Origin: Oceanobacillus sp. HTM 045
Lineage (GTDB): Bacteria; Pseudomonadota; Alphaproteobacteria; Rhodobacterales; Rhodobacteraceae
DNA length: 64,000 nucleotides
Assembly: GCA_009733745.1 (NCBI GenBank)
Contig: WNWL01000008.1
Coordinates: 62,001-126,000 of the forward strand
Reading direction: 5' to 3'
The notes under the pieces were generated by a model, which worked only from the letters and a program-made list of their open reading frames with translations, was not told where the DNA came from and did not search any database. This document shows positions 45,193 through 54,130 of this stretch, piece by piece (positions within the stretch are counted from its first letter, which is position 1; every line of letters begins with the position of its first letter). Made by a program: the position numbers and the translations under genes.

Positions 45193-46941
45193 TCAGCTCG
45201 ACGGGAGCTGGACGCCGGCGTCGCGCAGTGCCTTGATGACCAGCGTGTCGCGGCCGTAGATGTCCTGCCGGAACTGGTCCACGCCGTTCTCGTCGACCCA
45301 GGCGGTGCGGTAGGTCAGGTAGACCGGGACGGGCGTGTCCAGGTTCACCCTCCGCTCCGAACCGCGGTTGAGCCATGCGGAGAAGGCACCTTCCGGGTCC
45401 TCCTCCTGCGGGGCGAGCAGGATATGGGCAAATTCCAGCGGCTTCTCGACCCGGACGCAGCCGTGGCTGAAGGCCCGCACGTCGCGCTTGAACAGGCTCC
45501 GCGACGGGGTGTCGTGCAGGTAGATCGCGAAGTCGTTCGGGAACATGAACTTCACCCGGCCGAGCGCGTTGCTGCGGCCCGGGCGCTGGCTGATCGACCA
45601 GCCGAAGCTGCCCGGCGAGACGCTCTCCCAGTCCACCGTCCACGGGTCGGTGCCGCCCGAGAGGCGCATGCCGCGCGCCGCCAGGTAGCCCGGATCGTTG
45701 CGCAGCTTGGGCAGGATCTCCTCGGTCGCGATCGAGCGGGGCACGTACCAGGTCGGGTTGATCACCATGTGCTCGATCTGGTCGTTGAACTCCGGCGTGC
45801 GGTGACGCCGCGCCTTGCCGACGACGACGCGCGAGGTGAAGATCACCTCGCCCTTGTCGACCATCTTCATCATGAAGGCGGCCTGGTTTACCCAGACATG
45901 GCGCTCGCCCAGTTCCTTGTTGAGCCAGCGCATCCGCTCCAGGCTCACCGCGATCTGCTGCGCACGGAACACCGGCGAGGCGTTCAGCGCCGCCAGCGTG
46001 GCCGGGCCGACCGCGCCGTCGACATTCAGGCCGTGGCGCTCCTGGAAGCGCTGCACCGCCATCTCCAGCGCGGGGTCGTAGAGCCGCGGGTCGGCGGCCA
46101 TCGCTTCCGCCGCGCCGGACTCGGGATCGGTCGAGGCGACGATGGTCACGCCGGTCGAGGCCGCGTCGGCACCTGCCGGGGCCTCGAAATCGCCCAGAGC
46201 CACGAGGCGCTCGCGCAGCGCGGCCACCCGGTCGGACCGGTCGCCGACGCGCAGCGTGCTGCCCTTCGGCACCGGGTCGGACCAGTCGCCGGTGGTGGCG
46301 ATGCCGAGGAACTCGATATAGCGCGCGCGCAGCCGGGCATATTCCTCGGTCTGCGGCGGCAGGCTGTCGAGATAGCCGCCGAAGTCGGGGGCCGAGGCGG
46401 CGTCCTGCAGCAGGGCCAGCGGGCTCGGCCGCTCGGGGTAGACGTGGATCTCGCGGCTCACCGAGCGCGGCTCCAGCACGCCGGAGGACACATCTGTGGC
46501 GTAGGAGATGAAGCGCCGGGTCAGTTCCACCTCGACCGCTGCAATCCCCGCCGGGGTACGCTTGGCCGGGTTCTCGATCACCGAGAGCGCCGCGGCGAGG
46601 CCCGCCGCGTCATAGCGCGCCACCGGAAGGGCATGGCTGCCCGCGTCCTGAAGGGTGGCGACCAGTTCCGTCGCGCGGGTGGAGGGTGCTCCCTCGGCGT
46701 CGAGCCAGACCGGCTCGTAGCCGCGCGCGGCATAGAACATGTCCACCGCGCTTTCCGGCTCGTACCGGCTCAGGATCTCGTCCCGGATCGCCGCGGCGCG
46801 GGGCGAAAGGGCCGCCGCCTCGGCGCCCTTGGCCGCCTCGTCCCCGGTGTTTGCAAGGGCCGGAAGCGGCCCCAGTACCATTCCGCCAACACACGCCACA
46901 CGCAGAAGCTTGCAGAAATACGTCATGTCCGTTGCGCCCAT
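45193..46941 (-). CDS. L,D-transpeptidase, YcbB (LdtD) type
   Basis: A 582-residue periplasmic enzyme that makes 3-3 cross-links in peptidoglycan. A signal peptide (LLRVACVGGMVLGPLPALA) is followed by a scaffold domain with two peptidoglycan-binding parts (LRVGDRSDRVAALRERLVAL; YDPALEMAVQRFQERHGLNV). The YkuD catalytic domain ends in HDTPSRSLF, then FSHGCVRVEKPLEF, with the nucleophile cysteine and histidine. ATG 46941 follows GGGAG. It diverges from the DUF882 gene, as ycbB and ycbK are also neighbours in E. coli. Confidence 0.93.
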   Translation of the reverse strand: MGATDMTYFCKLLRVACVGGMVLGPLPALANTGDEAAKGAEAAALSPRAAAIRDEILSRYEPESAVDMFYAARGYEPVWLDAEGAPSTRATELVATLQDAGSHALPVARYDAAGLAAALSVIENPAKRTPAGIAAVEVELTRRFISYATDVSSGVLEPRSVSREIHVYPERPSPLALLQDAASAPDFGGYLDSLPPQTEEYARLRARYIEFLGIATTGDWSDPVPKGSTLRVGDRSDRVAALRERLVALGDFEAPAGADAASTGVTIVASTDPESGAAEAMAADPRLYDPALEMAVQRFQERHGLNVDGAVGPATLAALNASPVFRAQQIAVSLERMRWLNKELGERHVWVNQAAFMMKMVDKGEVIFTSRVVVGKARRHRTPEFNDQIEHMVINPTWYVPRSIATEEILPKLRNDPGYLAARGMRLSGGTDPWTVDWESVSPGSFGWSISQRPGRSNALGRVKFMFPNDFAIYLHDTPSRSLFKRDVRAFSHGCVRVEKPLEFAHILLAPQEEDPEGAFSAWLNRGSERRVNLDTPVPVYLTYRTAWVDENGVDQFRQDIYGRDTLVIKALRDAGVQLPSS

Positions 46942-47199
46942 ACCACGGTCGCTCCCAGAATATCCCGATCTCACCTGCATCTAGCACAGTTCGGAAAACG
47001 CGCGGAGTCCCGTCCGGATCGCGTACCGTTTGTTGGGGAATCGTGGGAATTACGCCGCACTTCATCACGGTCGCGTGATCCTGCCTCCACATTCGCCCGG
47101 GCGGGAAGGGCCGGATCCACCGGCGTTCGTGATTTCCTTACAACTTGTCATCAGAATCGGCGTCTGGAATACTCGGTTCAGAACGAACGCCGGAGACGA

Positions 47200-47823
47200 A
47201 TGCCGAAAAACGGCCGGTCCGGTGCACAGTTGAGGGACAGCATCGTGGCACTTCAGGACTTGAAGACCCGTGGCATTGGGCGTCGCAGCGCCCTCCGGGC
47301 GATCGCGGGCGGCATTTTCGGGCTCACCTCGGCGAGCGTGCTTTCCGCCCCCAGCATCGCGTGTGCTGCCGGAAACATCCGCTCGCTGGCGCTGGTCAAC
47401 CACCGCACCGGCGAATCCATCAACTCCTGCTTCTGGATCGAGGGGCAGTACATCCCCGAGGCGCTGGCGGAGTTCAACCACATCCTCCGCGACTGGCGCG
47501 AGGATCTCGCCACCGAGATGGACACGCGCACGCTCGACATCATGGCGGCGGTGCACAAGCTGCTCGACACGACCGAGCCGTTCCAGGTCGTCTCGGGCTA
47601 CCGCAGCCCGCAGACCAACGCCCGCCTCCGCTCCGAGCGGCGCGGCGTGGCCAAGAACTCCTACCACGTCAAGGGCATGGCGGTGGACCTGACGATGGAC
47701 AACCGCACCATCAGCCAGATCCACGCCGCCGCGCTCTCGGTGAAGGCGGGCGGCGTCGGCAAGTACAGCCGGTCCAAGTTCGTCCATGTCGACAGCGGCC
47801 CGGTCCGCGACTGGGGCCGCTGA
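47200..47823 (+). CDS. DUF882 (YcbK-like) Tat-exported peptidase_M15-type protein
   Basis: A 207-residue protein. A twin-arginine signal (RRSALRAIAGGIFGLTSASV) precedes the domain. VVSGYRSPQTNARLRS, SYHVKGMAVDLTM and SKFVHVDSGPVRDWG hold the zinc-ligand pattern of peptidase M15-like folds, suggesting a cell-wall endopeptidase. ATG 47200 has GGAG upstream; GTG 47245 is an alternative start that keeps the Tat motif. It pairs with the divergent L,D-transpeptidase. Confidence 0.88.
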   Translation: MPKNGRSGAQLRDSIVALQDLKTRGIGRRSALRAIAGGIFGLTSASVLSAPSIACAAGNIRSLALVNHRTGESINSCFWIEGQYIPEALAEFNHILRDWREDLATEMDTRTLDIMAAVHKLLDTTEPFQVVSGYRSPQTNARLRSERRGVAKNSYHVKGMAVDLTMDNRTISQIHAAALSVKAGGVGKYSRSKFVHVDSGPVRDWGR

Positions 47824-47869
47824 GGTTCGGGCCGCTGAGAAGCGGCACCTGAAGGGCAGGGGTTCACGG

Positions 47870-47890
47870 GGGCGGCGTGGCCGCCCTTTT
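47870..47890 (+). terminator. Rho-independent terminator after the DUF882 gene
   Basis: GGGCGGC and GCCGCCC form a perfect stem with a GTG loop, followed by TTTTCATTT. Confidence 0.85.
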
Positions 47891-47949
47891 CATTTCCGGC
47901 TTTCCGCACGACACTCGCGCATCGCTTCGTCCGCGACGGAGGCCGCCCC

Positions 47950-48990
47950 GTGAAACCGAATCCCGCCCTCGCCGTCCTGCTCATGCTCGCCGCCCCTGCC
48001 GCCTCCGCGCAGGAGATCGGCGGCGCCTGCATGGGCAACGCGCTGGAAAGCTGCGTCTTCACCGTCTCCGGCCCGATCGAGCCGGGGCTCACCGACCGCT
48101 TTGAGGCCGAGTTCGGCGAGGGCCTGGCGGAGGCCTTCCGGGTGCTGATCGACAGCCCCGGCGGCGACGCGGCGGAGGCGATGCGCTTCGGCCGTTTCAT
48201 CCGCGGCCACGGCTTCCGGACCGAAACCGGGCGCCTGCCCGGCAGCCGCCCGGACCCCTACTTCTACGACGAGATCCTGCCCGGCACCTGCGCCGGAGCC
48301 TGCGTACTGGCCTTCCTCGGCGGCGGATCGCGCCTCGCCGCGCCGGAGGCGCTGGAGCTCTCGCCCCTCGTCACCGGCGAGACCGACCCCGTCGCCGTCC
48401 AGCGCGAGGCGGGCGCGATCCTGCGCTATCTCGACGAGATGGGCGCGACCTCCGAGCTTTTCGCCCTCGCCGCCGAAAGCGCCCCGCTCGACGCGGCCAG
48501 CCTTGTTTCCACCGGCCTCGTCACCCCGCGCAGCTTCGGCGACTGGGCGCTCGTGCCGATGGAGGGAGGTATCGCCGCGCGGACCGCCCGCCTCGTGCCG
48601 ACCCAGCCCTACGACTTGGTGCGCGAGGCGGCGCTCTTCTGCCGCACGGGGCAGGGGCCGGCGCTGGTGCTGACGGCGGAGGCCGTCGACATCGTCAGCA
48701 TCGCCGACGACCTGATGCCCGTGCCCGCCTTCGTCAGCATCCAGGACATCCACGGCTACACCATCTTCGAGACCGAGATCCTGCTCCGGGCGGAGAACGG
48801 GCGGTCGGACGGGGAAACCCAGTGGATCGACATACCGCTGCCGCGCGCGGCGTCGGGGCCGCTGGCCGCGGCGGGGCGGCTGTTCGTGCGCCTCTCCGTC
48901 CCCCGCGCGGCGGGAGGCTATTTCGCCGAGTTGGACATCGGGCCGGATGCGCAGCCGCTCGTCGCCGCCGCGCTCCGCCCCTGCACCTGA
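47950..48990 (+). CDS. Secreted ClpP-like (COG3904-type) protein with an altered active-site motif
   Basis: A 346-residue exported protein. After the signal (KPNPALAVLLMLAAPAASAQ), it carries a ClpP/crotonase-like fold: VLIDSPGGDAAEAMRFGRFI and GTCAGACVLAFLGGGSRLA. In this predicted periplasmic family the second motif is usually CASAC with the nucleophile serine; here it reads CAGAC, so the serine seems lost. The C-terminal 150 residues are not recognised. It may be a non-catalytic relative. Start is the GTG at 47950. Confidence 0.68.
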   Translation: MKPNPALAVLLMLAAPAASAQEIGGACMGNALESCVFTVSGPIEPGLTDRFEAEFGEGLAEAFRVLIDSPGGDAAEAMRFGRFIRGHGFRTETGRLPGSRPDPYFYDEILPGTCAGACVLAFLGGGSRLAAPEALELSPLVTGETDPVAVQREAGAILRYLDEMGATSELFALAAESAPLDAASLVSTGLVTPRSFGDWALVPMEGGIAARTARLVPTQPYDLVREAALFCRTGQGPALVLTAEAVDIVSIADDLMPVPAFVSIQDIHGYTIFETEILLRAENGRSDGETQWIDIPLPRAASGPLAAAGRLFVRLSVPRAAGGYFAELDIGPDAQPLVAAALRPCT

Positions 48991-49013
48991 CCGCGCCGCT
49001 CAGATCGCGCCGC

Positions 49014-50057
49014 TCAGACCTCTCGCAGCCCCGCGAGGATGATCTTCTGCAGGATCAGCGTCGGCGTCATCCACTGGTCGGGCTTCGAGTAGTTGCCGCA
49101 GAAGACCACCGCCACCAGCCCGAGCGAGGGGATGACGTAGAGCCGCTGCCCGCCATTGCCCATCGCCGAGATCATCTTGCGCGTCCCCCCCGCCGCCGGG
49201 ACCGGCTGTTCCGAGAGATACCACTGGTTGCTGTAGCCCAGCCCGAAGGCGGTGGTCGTCTGCGGCTCCCAGCAGGCCCTGAGCCATGCCTCCGGCACGA
49301 TCCGCTCGCCGCCCCATGTGCCGATGTTCAGGACGACATGGCCGATCCGGGCGAGGTCCGGCGCGGTCAGCCGCAACCCGGACGCCGCGGAAAGCACCAT
49401 GTCCTTGCCGCCGGACCACTCGAACGGCCCCGCGCCGATCGGCCTGAACAGGTGCTCGCGGGCGAAGTCGGCGAGGCTCTGCCCGGTGCCCTCGGCGATG
49501 ATGTGGCCGAGCAGCGCGGTCGCACCGCCGCAATAGGTCCAGCGCGTGCCTGGTTCCGCCACCACGGGGCGGCCGAGGATGAAGCGGTAGCGGTCCTCCG
49601 CCAGCTCCATCGCGATCTCGGAGTTCGCGTCGCTGTCATAGGGGGCGTCCTCGTTCCACTCGGTGCCGAGCGTCATGTTCAGCGCGTGGCCGATGGTCCA
49701 GGACGCCCGCGCCGTGTCGTCGGCGAGATCCGCGTGGTCCGGAAACTGCGCCATAAGCGGCGCGTCAGGCCCCGGCACCAGCCCCTTTTCCAGCGCGATC
49801 CCGTAAAGCAGCGAGGTGACGCCCTTCGTCACCGAGCGCACGTCGTGCAGCGTGCCGCCGTCGAAGGCGACATGGCCGAGCGGCGTGCCCCAGTCCTGGT
49901 CCTCGCCCTCGTACCAGGCCTCCAGCACCTGCTCGCCGCGGCGGTAGACCAGCACCGCGTGGACCTGCTCCAGCAGGCCGGAGCGGATGCCGAGGTCCAG
50001 CCGCTCCTGCAGGTCCGGCGCGAATCCCTGGATGCCCGTCTCCGCCCCGTCCGCCAT
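49014..50057 (-). CDS. Serine hydrolase of the beta-lactamase/penicillin-binding family
   Basis: A 347-residue class C-type hydrolase. SxxK is seen in LHDVRSVTKGVTSLLYG, YCGG (YxN-like position) in TRWTYCGGATALLGH, and a C-terminal GNGGQRLYVIPSLGLV matches the family's final motif. No signal peptide is visible, so it probably acts on a cytoplasmic ester or amide. ATG 50057 opens MADGAETGIQGFAPD. It ends 23 bases from the ClpP-like gene, tail to tail. Confidence 0.88.
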   Translation of the reverse strand: MADGAETGIQGFAPDLQERLDLGIRSGLLEQVHAVLVYRRGEQVLEAWYEGEDQDWGTPLGHVAFDGGTLHDVRSVTKGVTSLLYGIALEKGLVPGPDAPLMAQFPDHADLADDTARASWTIGHALNMTLGTEWNEDAPYDSDANSEIAMELAEDRYRFILGRPVVAEPGTRWTYCGGATALLGHIIAEGTGQSLADFAREHLFRPIGAGPFEWSGGKDMVLSAASGLRLTAPDLARIGHVVLNIGTWGGERIVPEAWLRACWEPQTTTAFGLGYSNQWYLSEQPVPAAGGTRKMISAMGNGGQRLYVIPSLGLVAVVFCGNYSKPDQWMTPTLILQKIILAGLREV

Positions 50058-50222
50058 TGCCGGTCCCCCGCCCGCTGCGCCTGCGGGGCAGCTTGGCACG
50101 CGGGGGCCGGAATTTGGAAGTCCCGGCTCCCCCTTCTTCCGCTCCCCTCCGGCCTTCGGGGGTTGGCGGCCCAGAGGTTTTTTCCTACGGTTCGCGAAAT
50201 TTGACGCAGGGAGGTTTCCAGC

Positions 50223-53200
50223 ATGATCCGCCGCTTTCTCGCCGCCTGTCTCGCTACCGGTGTCGGCGCCGCGCTTCCCGCCGCCCCGGCACAGGCGCAG
50301 TCCGGCGAGCAGACCATGATCGTGCTCGACGCCTCCGGCTCGATGTGGGGCCAGATCGACGGCAAGACCAAGATCGAGATCGCCCGCGATGCGCTCGGCG
50401 AGGTGCTTGCGGGCATCGACCCCGACCTTTCGCTCGGCATGATCACCTACGGTCACCGCCGCAAGGGCGATTGCGCCGATATCGAGGTGATGGTCGAGGC
50501 CGGGCCCGGCACCGGCGGCGACATCGCCCGCATCGCCAACGGCCTGAAGCCGCGCGGCAAGACCCCGCTGACCGACGCGGTGCGCCTCGCCGCGGAGCGG
50601 CTGCGCTTCACCGAGGAGCGCGCGACCGTGGTGCTGATCACAGACGGCATCGAGACCTGCGACGCCGACCCCTGCGCGCTCGGCCGCGAGCTGGAAAGCC
50701 TCGGCGTGGACTTCACCGCCCATGTCGTCGGCTTCGGCCTGACGGACGAGGAGGGCCGGCAGGTCGCCTGCCTCGCGGAGAATACCGGCGGGCTCTACAT
50801 CCAGGCCGGCAACGCCGCCACGCTGGGCGAGGCGCTGGCGCAGACGGTGGCCGCACCGACCCCGACGCCCGCGCCGTTGCCCACGGTCACGCCGACACCT
50901 GAACCCACACCCGTGCCGACTGCCACGCCCACGCCGGAACCGACCCCGATCCCGACCCCGGAGGCATCGCTCACCGCGCCGCCGTCGCTGCCCATCGGCA
51001 GCGCGCTGACGGTCGGCTGGGAAGGCCCCGGCGAGCAGTATGACGACATCCAGATCTTCGACCCGGCGACGGAGAAGGTCTTCCGCACCGGCCGCATCCG
51101 CGACGGGGCGAGCGGGTCGGGCGAACTGACCATCCCCGGTCCGGGCACCCCCGGCACCTACCGGCTGCGCTACTGGCACGCCGCCAGCCGCAGCGCGATC
51201 GCCAGGCTCGACATCGAGATCGTGCCGATGGACGTGACCATCGACGCGCCCGACAGCGCCGAGGCCGCCTCCGTCATCACCGCCGGCTGGACCGGCCCGG
51301 GCGCCGTTTACGACGACATCCAGGTCTACGACCCCGAGACCGACAAGGTGATCCGCAGCGTGCGGCTCCGCCACGGCGACTTCGACGCCAAGACGGTCGC
51401 GATCACGCTCCCCGCGAAGGCGGGCCGCTACGAGCTGCGCTACTGGTACGGCCACGACAACCTTGTGCTCGCGACCCGCGACATCGATGTGACGGAGGCC
51501 TTCGTCGCGCTCGACGCGCCTTCCACCGTCACTGCCGCCTCCACCTTCGACGTGAGCTGGGTCGGCCCCGGCGCGGTCTACGACGAGATCCAGATCTGGG
51601 ACCCCCGCGCCCGCGGCGGCGAGGGCCAGCAGGTCGAGGCACGGCGCGTGCGCCACGGCGACTTCGAGGGCCGCAAGGTCAGCCTCGTCGCCCCGGCCGC
51701 GCCCGGCACCTACGAGCTGCGCTACTACAACGGCGAGAACCGGGTCGTGCTGGAGACCGCCGCCATCGAGGTGGTGGACGTGCTCGTCTCGCTCGACGCC
51801 CCCGCCTCCGTCTCCGCCGCCGCCACCTTCGCGGTCGGCTGGGAGGGGCCGGGCGCAACCTATGACGAGGTACAGCTCTGGGATCCGCGCGCCGGCGCCG
51901 GTGCCGGCAAGCAGCTCTACGCCCGGCGCGTGCGCCACGGCGATTTCGAGAACCGCAAGGTCGATATCATCGCCCCCGCCGCGCCCGGCACCTACGAGCT
52001 GCGCTACTACAATGGCGACAACCGCGTGGTGATGGCCACTACCACCATCGAGGTGGTGGAGATCGCCGTCTCGCTGACGCCCCCGGCCTCCGTCGCCGCG
52101 ACCGCGACCTTCGACGTGGCCTGGGACGGCCCGGGCGGCCAGTATGACGAGGTCCAGCTCTGGGACACCGCCGCCCGCGCCGGCGAGGGCGAGCGGATCG
52201 ACGCGAGGCGCGTCCGCCACGGCGACATGGAGGCCCGTACCGTCACCCTGACCGCGCCCGCGGCCGCCGGCACCTACGAGCTGCGATACTGGAACGGCGA
52301 CAACCGCGTCGTGATGGCCACCGCCACCGTCGAGGTCACCGCCGTCAGCGCCGCGCTGAAGCCCCCCGCGACCGTCGAGGCCACCACCAGCTTCGACGTG
52401 ACCTGGGACGGCCCCGGCGGGCGCAACGACTTCATCGAGTTGTGGGACCCCGCGGCCCGCGGCGGCGAGGGCCAGAAGCTCTCCGACCGGCGGATCACCA
52501 ACGGCGACTACGCGCAGCGCCGCGTGACGATGACCGCCCCCGCCGTCCCCGGCACCTACGAGCTGCGCTACTGGAACCGCGACAACCGCGCGGTGCTGGC
52601 GACCGCGACCGTCGAGGTCACCTCGGTCAGCGCCACCGTAACCGTCGCGCCGCAGGTCGACGGCGCGACCAGCTTCGACGTGACCTGGTCGGGCCCCGGC
52701 GGCCGGAACGACTTCATCGAGCTCTGGGATCCCGCCGCCCGCGCGGGCGAGGGCCAGAAGATCGCCGACCGCCGCCTGACCAACGGCGACTACGACCAGC
52801 GCCGCGTCACCTTCATCGCGCCCGTCGCGCCGGGCAGCTACGAGCTGCGCTACTGGAACCGCGACAACCGTGCGGTGCTGGCCACCGCCACCTTCGAGGT
52901 GATCGCGCCGGAGGTCTCGCTGAGTGCACCGGACACCATCGATGCCGGCTGGCTCCTCAAGGTCCGCTGGGAGGGGCCGGGGGCGAGGAACGACTTCATC
53001 GAGGTCTGGGACCCGGCGACCGGCACCAAGCTCTTGGACCGCCGCGTCACCAACGGCGACATGAACCTGCGCGAGGTGCGCCTGCCCGCCCCCAGCGCGC
53101 CGGGCACCTACGAGCTGCGCTACTACAACCGCGACAACCGCGCCCATCTCGCCAGCCGCACGATCGAGGTGCTGCCGGTCGAGACCGGCGTCTCGGTGGA

Positions 53201-53462
53201 TGGCCCGGCGAAGGCGGGTGAGCGGTTCACCGTGAACTGGACCGGCCCCGGCGCGCGAGATCATGTCATCGAGCTCTGGGACATGACCGCCCGCGGCGGC
53301 GAGGGCCAGCGCCTCGCGGCCACCCAGGTCATCGCCGGCGACGAGCAGGCGAAGACGGTGACCATGAAGGCCCCCGACACGCCCGGCAGCTACGAGCTCC
53401 GCTACTTCGACCGCGCCTACAAGACGGTCATGGCCACCGGCACGGTGGAGGTCGTGGAGTAG
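50223..53462 (+). CDS. Exported VWA-domain protein with nine Ig-like repeats
   Basis: A 1079-residue secreted protein. A signal peptide (RRFLAACLATGVGAALPAAP) leads to a von Willebrand factor A domain (about 30-205) with complete MIDAS residues: DASGS at 36-40, T117 and D141. A Pro-Thr-rich linker (209-246) follows, then nine tandem repeats of about 92 residues. Each repeat has WxGPG, then a D(D/E)IQ or DFIELWDP element, and ends PGTYELRYWN. Repeats 3-7 are the most alike, indicating recent expansion. It is probably a surface protein that binds a metal-dependent ligand. The Shine-Dalgarno GGGAGG precedes the ATG. Confidence 0.87.
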   Translation: MIRRFLAACLATGVGAALPAAPAQAQSGEQTMIVLDASGSMWGQIDGKTKIEIARDALGEVLAGIDPDLSLGMITYGHRRKGDCADIEVMVEAGPGTGGDIARIANGLKPRGKTPLTDAVRLAAERLRFTEERATVVLITDGIETCDADPCALGRELESLGVDFTAHVVGFGLTDEEGRQVACLAENTGGLYIQAGNAATLGEALAQTVAAPTPTPAPLPTVTPTPEPTPVPTATPTPEPTPIPTPEASLTAPPSLPIGSALTVGWEGPGEQYDDIQIFDPATEKVFRTGRIRDGASGSGELTIPGPGTPGTYRLRYWHAASRSAIARLDIEIVPMDVTIDAPDSAEAASVITAGWTGPGAVYDDIQVYDPETDKVIRSVRLRHGDFDAKTVAITLPAKAGRYELRYWYGHDNLVLATRDIDVTEAFVALDAPSTVTAASTFDVSWVGPGAVYDEIQIWDPRARGGEGQQVEARRVRHGDFEGRKVSLVAPAAPGTYELRYYNGENRVVLETAAIEVVDVLVSLDAPASVSAAATFAVGWEGPGATYDEVQLWDPRAGAGAGKQLYARRVRHGDFENRKVDIIAPAAPGTYELRYYNGDNRVVMATTTIEVVEIAVSLTPPASVAATATFDVAWDGPGGQYDEVQLWDTAARAGEGERIDARRVRHGDMEARTVTLTAPAAAGTYELRYWNGDNRVVMATATVEVTAVSAALKPPATVEATTSFDVTWDGPGGRNDFIELWDPAARGGEGQKLSDRRITNGDYAQRRVTMTAPAVPGTYELRYWNRDNRAVLATATVEVTSVSATVTVAPQVDGATSFDVTWSGPGGRNDFIELWDPAARAGEGQKIADRRLTNGDYDQRRVTFIAPVAPGSYELRYWNRDNRAVLATATFEVIAPEVSLSAPDTIDAGWLLKVRWEGPGARNDFIEVWDPATGTKLLDRRVTNGDMNLREVRLPAPSAPGTYELRYYNRDNRAHLASRTIEVLPVETGVSVDGPAKAGERFTVNWTGPGARDHVIELWDMTARGGEGQRLAATQVIAGDEQAKTVTMKAPDTPGSYELRYFDRAYKTVMATGTVEVVE

Positions 53463-53578
53463 GTGGCCGGCGCGGACCTCGTACCGGTTCGCGCCTGGCC
53501 GATGATCCGGAAACAGGTCCGGTCGGTCCAGCACCGCCGGACGCCGAAACCGGACCGAGCTCCGATCAGGGCATCCCG

Positions 53579-53752
53579 CTCAGCCCCCGCACGCGCGGCC
53601 AGCGCGGGCCACGCCCGGCCCTCCCCGTGGCCGGGCGTTCTCTGCCGCTGCAAGGGGATCGGATGGCGGGAGGGTTTGCGGGGATGAACCAAGCAGGCCC
53701 GGAGGCGCGCCACGCCCGACCAAGGCCGGACGTTGCCCTTACCTCTCGGCTT
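53579..53752 (+). repeat. Dispersed structured repeat, copy C1
   Basis: This first copy of a cluster lies between the VWA gene and a convergent reductase gene. The first stem is GCGC-GGCCA-GCGC instead of the GGGC/GCCC form. The second stem ACGCCCGGCC pairs perfectly with GGCCGGGCGT. Confidence 0.82.
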
Positions 53753-53830
53753 CGACGGGGTCAGTGGTTCTGTTCAACGCAGATGGCACTGCGCCTGCCA
53801 CCTGATCTTCCGCTTGGAGAGGGCACCCCG

Positions 53831-54005
53831 CTCAGCCCCAGCACGCGCGACCAGCGCGGGCCACGTCCGGCCCTCCCCGTGGCCGGGCGTTCTGCAACGT
53901 TGCAAGGGGATCGGATGGCGGGAGGGGTTGCCGGGATAAACCAAGCAACCCCCAAGCAGCGCCACGCCCGACCAGGGCCGGTCGCGTCCCTTGTCGCTCA
54001 GCTTC
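53831..54005 (+). repeat. Dispersed structured repeat, copy C2
   Basis: A well-preserved copy. The first stem is GCGC-GACCA-GCGC. The third stem GGGGTTGC pairs perfectly with GCAACCCC around CGGGATAAACCAA. Confidence 0.85.
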
Positions 54006-54063
54006 GGTGAAATCGGTCAGTTTGCGCACGGCGTGAGGCACTTCGCCTGCCACCATTGATCGA

Positions 54064-54121
54064 ATAACCCCCAACCAACACCACGCCCGCCCAGTGCCGG
54101 ACACTCCCCTCCGCGCTCACC
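54064..54121 (+). repeat. Dispersed structured repeat, copy C3 (3' part only)
   Basis: Only the last third is present: AACCCCCAACCAACACCACG, CCAGTGCCGGACACTCCCCT and CCGCGCTCACCC. It abuts the end of the reductase gene. Confidence 0.65.
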
Positions 54122-54130
54122 CGCAGCCGC

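Noticed and set aside
45424-47199. A long plus-strand frame leading into the DUF882 gene
   Set aside because: The first part is antisense to the L,D-transpeptidase; only the region from 47200 has a Tat signal and domain.
49014-53534. A 1506-codon open frame on the minus strand across the VWA gene
   Set aside because: It is the antisense of the VWA repeats; its repetitive Val-Ala-Gly-Asp composition mirrors the sense repeats and only its last third (the serine hydrolase) is real.
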